Assembly (NCBI GenBank): GCA_020849655.1
Contig: JADLFU010000269.1
Coordinates: 1-64,000 of the forward strand
Length of the DNA stretch: 64,000 nt
Direction: 5' to 3'
Origin: Polyangiaceae bacterium
GTDB taxonomy: Bacteria; Myxococcota_A; Polyangia; Polyangiales; Polyangiaceae
Below, one piece after another: positions 59,128-64,000 of this stretch. The translations under genes and the position numbers were made by a program. How positions within the stretch are numbered: position 1 is the first letter of the stretch; each line of letters begins with the position of its first letter. The notes under the pieces were generated by a model that made no database searches, was not told where the DNA came from, and was given only the letters and a program-made list of their open reading frames with translations.

Positions 59128-60588
59128 TCACAGGGATCGCGCGGCGACCCGCGCGGCGAGCGCGTCGAGCGACGGGATCCTCTCTGCGACGCCCTTCAGC
59201 TCGTCGGCCTCGCGCGCGAGCTTCTCTGCGTGCGCCGCGACGGGCGCGGGGCCGGTCGCGCCGTGCACCTGCTTCGCCGCCACCGCGCGCGCGGGATCGA
59301 GCGCGGCGCGCGCGTCGCGCGTGAGCGCGGGGTGCAGCGTCGTGGCCGTCAGGTCATCGACGTCGACGAGCGCGACGCCGCGGTCGAGCGCCGCCCGCAC
59401 GAGCGCGCCGGACGCCTTGTACGCCTCGCGGAACGGCACGCCGCGCCGCACGAGCTCCTCGGCGAGATCGGTCGCCTGCGTGAAGCCGTCGGCGAGCGCC
59501 GCCCGCCCGCGCTCCGGGTGGAACCGCACGAACGGCAGCGACGTGCGCACCGCAGTGAGCGCCCCAAGGACGAGCGGCGACGTCTCGAGCACGGTCGCGC
59601 GATCCTCCTGCTGGTCGCGGTTGTACCCGGAGGGCAGGCCCTTCACGAGCGTGAGCAGCGAGACGAGGTTCCCGACGCCGCGGGCCGACTTGCCCCGCAC
59701 GAGCTCGAACACGTCGGGGTTCTTCTTCTGCGGCATCATCGACGAGCCGGCCGCGATCTCGCCGCCCATCTCCACGAGGCCGAACTCGCTCGTCGCGTAG
59801 TCGACGAGATCGGCCGACAGCTTGCCGAGCGCGAGCAGCACGCGCGACGCCGCGTACGTGTAGTCGAGCGCGAAATCGCGGTGGCCGACGGTGTCGAGCG
59901 CGTTGTCCGAGAGCCGCGAGAACGCGAGCAGCTCCGCGACGAGCGCGCGGTCGATCGCGAGCGACGAGCCCGAGCACGCGCCCGAGCCGAGCGGCAGCTC
60001 GTCGACGCCGTCGAGGCAGAACGCGAGCGCGCGCCCCGCGCGGACGAGGCCCGCCGCCCAGGCGCCGAGCAAGAACGCCGCGCTGATCGGCTGCGCGCGC
60101 TGGCGGTGCGTGTACGCGGGGAGGAGCGTGTCGCGCTCGCTCGCGCCGCGGGCCGCGAGGTACGCGACCAGGTCCGCGACGGACCCGAGCAGCGCCGCGG
60201 CCTCCGCGCGGACGTGCAGGCGCAGATCGAGGCACACCTGATCGTTGCGCGACCGCGCGGTGTGTAGCCTGCCCGCGACGGGGCCGAGCCGGCGCGCGAG
60301 CTCGGCCTCGACCGCCATGTGGATGTCCTCCTCGCCGTCGGGGAGCGCGAGCGAGCCCTTCGACGCGAGGTAGAACATCGCCAGGAGCTCGCTCTTCAGC
60401 TGGGCCGCGTCGACGCGCGACACGAGCCCCGCGTGGCAGAGCATCGTCACGTGCGCGGCGCTGCCGAGCAGATCCTCGCGGGCGAGGGCGCGGTCGAGCT
60501 CGTACGACGACGACCACGCGACGAGCGAGGGCAACATGGCGGCGCCGGTGGCGGCGGTGCGGGCGATCCCGGGGCGCTCGTGCGTCAT
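59128..60588 (-). CDS. argH: Argininosuccinate lyase
   Basis: Last step of arginine synthesis, splitting argininosuccinate to arginine and fumarate. About 486 residues; LHTARSRNDQVCLDLRL, TYAASRVLLALG, the signature GSSMMPQKKNPDVFELVRG and VKGLPSGYNRDQQED are intact. ATG 60588 is chosen over an upstream in-frame ATG (60624) because the additional 12 residues are Arg/Ala-rich and not family-like. Confidence 0.96.
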   Translation of the reverse strand: MTHERPGIARTAATGAAMLPSLVAWSSSYELDRALAREDLLGSAAHVTMLCHAGLVSRVDAAQLKSELLAMFYLASKGSLALPDGEEDIHMAVEAELARRLGPVAGRLHTARSRNDQVCLDLRLHVRAEAAALLGSVADLVAYLAARGASERDTLLPAYTHRQRAQPISAAFLLGAWAAGLVRAGRALAFCLDGVDELPLGSGACSGSSLAIDRALVAELLAFSRLSDNALDTVGHRDFALDYTYAASRVLLALGKLSADLVDYATSEFGLVEMGGEIAAGSSMMPQKKNPDVFELVRGKSARGVGNLVSLLTLVKGLPSGYNRDQQEDRATVLETSPLVLGALTAVRTSLPFVRFHPERGRAALADGFTQATDLAEELVRRGVPFREAYKASGALVRAALDRGVALVDVDDLTATTLHPALTRDARAALDPARAVAAKQVHGATGPAPVAAHAEKLAREADELKGVAERIPSLDALAARVAARSL

Positions 60589-60665
60589 CGCGCGGGCTCT
60601 CCGCGCGGACGGCGGCGACGTCAAGGCGGCCGACGCCGACGGATCGCCCAGCTAGAATTTTACGC

Positions 60666-60695
60666 TTGCGGAGCACTTCAGCGGCTGGGTAGCAT
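60666..60695 (+). promoter_or_regulatory. Promoter of the ASH-repeat lipoprotein (TTGCGG-N18-TAGCAT)
   Basis: TTGCGG (60666-60671), 18 bases, TAGCAT (60690-60695) in the argH/lipoprotein intergenic region. The coding start lies about 80 bases further. This resembles the tRNA-Ala promoter (TTGC.., TAGG/CnT). Confidence 0.5.
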
Positions 60696-60775
60696 CACCT
60701 TTCAACCTGACCGCTGTTCCGGTCCGGCACTGGCGCCGGCCCGCCTGGAGCGGCTCTGATCCCGAGGGGTTCCCA

Positions 60776-63700
60776 ATGCTGAAATCGAAGTTCTTTTTCC
60801 TCCTTAGCGCGTCCGCGCTCGTCGCCACGATGCCAACGGTGGGCTGCGGCGGCAGCGACGACGAGGCGGACACGCCCGGCGCGGCCGCGGGCAGCGGCGG
60901 CGGCAAGGCGGGCTCTGGCGGCAAGGCCGGGTCTGCGGCGACGGCGGGCGCTGCCGGCAAGGCGGCGGGCGGCGCGGGCGGCGCGGGCGGCGCGGGCGCA
61001 GGCGGCAAGGCCGCAGGTGGCGCGGGCACGGGCGGCACGGCCGGCAAGGGCGGCGCGGGCACGGGCGGCACGGCCGGCAAGGGCGGCGCGACGGGCGGCA
61101 CGGGCGGCACGGCCGGCCAGGGCGGCGCGACGGGCGGCACGGGCGGCACGGCGGGCGCGGCTGGCAAGGCCGGCGCGGGCGGCGCGACGGGCGGCACGGG
61201 CGGCACGGCGGGCACAGCCGGCGCAGGCGGCAAGGCCGGCGGCGCGGTCGCCGAGGTGAGCACCACGAAGGCCGATTTCGGCCTCGTCGACTGCGGCGGC
61301 GCGGCGCCCGGCAACCAGACGGTGAGCATCAAGAACAACGGCACCTCCGACCTGACGGTCGCGGCGTCGGTCGGCGGCTCGAGCACGTTCTCGATCGTCG
61401 GCAACGCGTCGATCACCGTCGCTCCCGGCGCGACCGGGACCATCACCGTGGCGGCCACGGCCGTCCCGGCGGGCGCGACGGCGGGCGCGGCCATCCAGGG
61501 CACGCTGACGCTCGCGACCAACGATCCGGCGAAGCCGTCGGTCCAGGTCGCGCTGAGCGAGACCCCGCAGGGCGCGACCTTGACCTGGGTCACGCCGGCC
61601 ACCGGCGCGTACGCGTTCGGCCAGGTCTCGACGGGCTCGACGGGCAAGAGCGGCCCGCTCGACCTGAAGAACACCGGCAACGCGCCGGTCGACATCACCT
61701 GGGGCAAGTCCTCGGCGGCCGACTTCTCGATCGCCCCGGGCACGGCGACCGTCGCCGCCGGCGCGAGCGCCTCGGGCCTCGAGGCGAGCTACACCCCGAC
61801 GGCCGACGGCGCGGCGAGCGGCAGCATCCCGTTCACGACGACCGGCGTGCTCTGCGGCACCAACGCCACCAAGCTCGACGTCTCGGGCACGGGCGTGAGC
61901 GGCGCCATCACGGTGTCGGGCGACCTCGACTTCGGCAGCAACCCGTGCGGCGGCGCCGCGGCGGCCCCGCAGAAGATCACGCTGACCAACAGCGGCGCGG
62001 GCTCGTACACGTTCACCGCGACGAACGGCAACCCGGCCGCGTACACCGTCTCGCCGGCCTCCGGCACGGTCGACGCGGGCGGCTCGCTCGACATCACCGT
62101 CACCCCGGCGGCCATCCCGTTCCCGTCGCCGGTGCCCGGCAACTACGCGGACGCCGTCACGATCAAGACGAGCATCCCCGGCGACGTCGACCACCTGGTG
62201 CAGCTGACGCAGAGCGCGAAGGGCGCGATCGTCGGGTTCAGCCAGTCGGCGATCACGTTCCCCGGCGTGCCCGTCAACGGCACGACGAGCAGCGGCTTCG
62301 ACATCACCAACACCGGCAACCAGCAGGCGATCGTCCAGATGCAGGTGACGAACTCGCCGATCTTCGCGGCGAGCCCCGGCGGTGACATCACGGTCGTCAA
62401 CGGCACGCCGTCGCCGGCCAGCGTCTCCTTCTCCCCGGCGGACAACACCGCGCAGACCGGCACGATCACGCTGGTCGTCAACGATCCGGCGACCGTGCTG
62501 TGCGAGCCGCTCCCCGCGGCGCTGCAGCTGAGCGGCACGGGCCTCAACGGCGGCGTGCTGCTCGACACGCAGGCCGTCGACTTCGGCCAGGTCGACTGCG
62601 GCACGACGGCAGGCGCGAAGACGGTCAAGCTCACCAACAACGGCAACGCGCCGTTCGACTGGACGGGCACGATGAGCGGCGCCAACGCGGCGCAGTTCAC
62701 CGTCGCGCCGTTGAGCGGCACCGCGCTCGCGCCCGGCGCCAGCGTCGACATCACGATCACGCCGTCGCAGGTCGCGCAGTTCGGCGGCATCGCGCAGCTG
62801 GTCGCGCAGCTGCAGATCAACACGACGGTCATCAACGACGCCCCGCACAACATCGCGATCACCGAGACCCCGCGCGGCGCGGTGCTCTCGTGGGGCCCGA
62901 CGGTCGACTTCAACGAGGTGCCGATCACGAAGACCGCGAGCCAGAACGCGATCCTCACGAACTCCGGCAACGCGCCGGCGAACGTGAGCTACTCGATCAC
63001 GGCCGGCAAGGGCACCGCCGCGGGCGAGTTCACGCTCGCGGCGACGACGGGCACGGCGGCGGTCGGCGACACGAACGTCGGCGCGTCGTTCAACCCTGTC
63101 GCGCCTCCCGGCACGAAGACGGCCACGCTCGGCGTCTCGTCGAGCGACGTCCTCTGCGCGCCGACCCCGGCCGGCGTCACGCTGACCGGCAAGGCGACGA
63201 TCGGCAACTACGTCCAGTCCGGCAACTTCGCGTTCGGCTCGACGAACTGCGGCGCCACCGCGGCGCCGAAGTCGATCACGATCACGAACAGCGGCACGAC
63301 CGACTTCAACCTGACGAGCATCTCGCTGGTGAACAACCAGTGGTACACGCTCACCCAGTCGGGCACGGTCGTCACGCCGGCGGGCGGCGCCTCTCCGGCG
63401 GTGACCGTCACGCTGACGCCGAAGCAGATCCCGTTCCCGTCGATCCCGGGCAGCTACAACGACACGCTGCAGATCACGACCGACATCCCGGGTGACGTGC
63501 AGCACACGGTGGCGGTGACGCAGGCCTCGCAGGGCGCCATCCTCTCGATGCAGCCCACGAACCTCGTGTTCTCCGACACGCAGGTCAACACGCAGGACAA
63601 CGTCCAGTACCTGCTGCGCAACACCGGCAACCTCCCGGCGAACGTGAGCTTCGCGATCGCGTCGGGCGGCCCGTGGTTCTCGATCGACTCGAAGACGGTC

Positions 63701-64000
63701 GCCGGCGGCACGCAGATCGTCGCCGACGCGCGCTTCACCCCGACGAACGCGCAGGCGTACAGCGACACGGCGACCCTCAACGTGTCGAACACGGTGCTCT
63801 GCCAGCCGCTGCCTGACAACACGCAGGCGAACGCCATCACCCTCGCGGGCAAGGGCGTCGCGGCGGGCTCGGGCGTCTACAGCATGACGCCGTCGTCGGC
63901 GACCTTCGGGTCGGTCGGCATCGTCGACAACAACGTCGCCGTCGGCGTCTACTGCGGCACCGGCGCCGGCGCCGAGGCGAAGGTGTTCACGCTGAAGAAC
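60776..64000 (+). CDS. Very large lipoprotein of ASH/HYDIN-type Ig repeats (3' end outside window)
   Basis: The frame is open from ATG 60776 to the window end (1075 codons seen). Signal peptide (SKFFFLLSASALVA) ending near VGC, then a Gly/Ala/Thr/Lys-rich linker of about 135 residues (GGTAGKGG-type units), then repeated 100-residue beta-sandwich modules. Each module begins with a V/TxFG-V-x-CG pattern (ADFGLVDCGG, LDFGSNPCGG, VDFGQVDCGT, FAFGSTNCGA), followed by a TLTNSGNAP-type strand and an SFxPT-type strand. This is the ASPM/SPD-2/Hydin-MSP type (choice-of-anchor D). At least seven modules are visible. A cell-surface adhesion or matrix role is inferred. Confidence 0.85.
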   Translation, partial: MLKSKFFFLLSASALVATMPTVGCGGSDDEADTPGAAAGSGGGKAGSGGKAGSAATAGAAGKAAGGAGGAGGAGAGGKAAGGAGTGGTAGKGGAGTGGTAGKGGATGGTGGTAGQGGATGGTGGTAGAAGKAGAGGATGGTGGTAGTAGAGGKAGGAVAEVSTTKADFGLVDCGGAAPGNQTVSIKNNGTSDLTVAASVGGSSTFSIVGNASITVAPGATGTITVAATAVPAGATAGAAIQGTLTLATNDPAKPSVQVALSETPQGATLTWVTPATGAYAFGQVSTGSTGKSGPLDLKNTGNAPVDITWGKSSAADFSIAPGTATVAAGASASGLEASYTPTADGAASGSIPFTTTGVLCGTNATKLDVSGTGVSGAITVSGDLDFGSNPCGGAAAAPQKITLTNSGAGSYTFTATNGNPAAYTVSPASGTVDAGGSLDITVTPAAIPFPSPVPGNYADAVTIKTSIPGDVDHLVQLTQSAKGAIVGFSQSAITFPGVPVNGTTSSGFDITNTGNQQAIVQMQVTNSPIFAASPGGDITVVNGTPSPASVSFSPADNTAQTGTITLVVNDPATVLCEPLPAALQLSGTGLNGGVLLDTQAVDFGQVDCGTTAGAKTVKLTNNGNAPFDWTGTMSGANAAQFTVAPLSGTALAPGASVDITITPSQVAQFGGIAQLVAQLQINTTVINDAPHNIAITETPRGAVLSWGPTVDFNEVPITKTASQNAILTNSGNAPANVSYSITAGKGTAAGEFTLAATTGTAAVGDTNVGASFNPVAPPGTKTATLGVSSSDVLCAPTPAGVTLTGKATIGNYVQSGNFAFGSTNCGATAAPKSITITNSGTTDFNLTSISLVNNQWYTLTQSGTVVTPAGGASPAVTVTLTPKQIPFPSIPGSYNDTLQITTDIPGDVQHTVAVTQASQGAILSMQPTNLVFSDTQVNTQDNVQYLLRNTGNLPANVSFAIASGGPWFSIDSKTVAGGTQIVADARFTPTNAQAYSDTATLNVSNTVLCQPLPDNTQANAITLAGKGVAAGSGVYSMTPSSATFGSVGIVDNNVAVGVYCGTGAGAEAKVFTLKN

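Overview
The window is a gene-dense, roughly 70%-plus GC stretch with many GTG and TTG starts. Its content points to a myxobacterium (Myxococcota, probably a Sorangium/Polyangium-type lineage). The evidence is a run of lipoproteins with Gly/Ala/Ser/Thr-rich linkers, a Dictyostelium-type (CTDC) cysteine repeat protein, a Ser/Thr protein kinase, an MXAN_5187-type membrane protein and a zinc-ribbon/GYF protein. The taxonomic call is inference from this content. I see no prophage, IS element, CRISPR array or obvious island. No stretch over 300 bases lacks a gene.

Layout. 1-2912: end of a flavin/NAD reductase, a beta-propeller lipoprotein, and aspartate kinase with a textbook promoter. 2922-8983 (minus): a four-gene operon of a CTDC-repeat lipoprotein, prolyl oligopeptidase, a formylglycine-enzyme-like lipoprotein and a DUF882 peptidase-like protein. 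9033-17705: moaB, a LamG lipoprotein, then two chains joined by 4-base GTGA overlaps (purQ, zinc-ribbon membrane protein, nucleic-acid methyltransferase, ferredoxin; and PpiC isomerase, esterase, rnhB), then a zinc-ribbon/GYF membrane protein. 17714-21829 (minus): aspS, trxB, family-4 uracil-DNA glycosylase, DUF2085. 22025-30225: sensor-like membrane protein running into tRNA-Ala(GGC), TlpA-like thioredoxin, cyclic-nucleotide-binding protein, apt, pspA, RluA-type synthase, response regulator, SDR. 30198-37612 (minus): OmpA/TSP3 protein, a 1306-residue lipoprotein and a FadL-type porin.

37751-47592 holds a Ser/Thr kinase and then a respiratory complex I cluster nuoE-F-J-K-L-M-N with G, H and I absent between F and J. 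NuoL carries a non-standard C-terminal domain. 47589-60588: cupredoxin-like lipoprotein, RlmI-type methyltransferase, B12-radical SAM protein, TPR lipoprotein, acyl-CoA dehydrogenase, repeat-linker lipoprotein, FAD dehydrogenase with a SpoU methyltransferase, rhodanese-MoeB fusion coupled to argC, and convergent argH. 60776-64000: the start of a very large lipoprotein of HYDIN/ASH-type repeats, cut by the window edge.

Three things stand out. First, many genes have a -10-like hexamer (TAGCnT, TATCCn, TACCCn) 6-9 bases before the start codon, implying leaderless or near-leaderless mRNAs. Second, two reading frames, nuoK and the sensor gene before tRNA-Ala, run past their expected ends because a CTTAG leaves the TAG one base out of frame; a third, rluA, has lost its stop and overlaps the next gene entirely. 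Third, several envelope proteins are unusual: the NuoL fusion, the giant lipoprotein/FadL pair and the linker-lipoprotein family.
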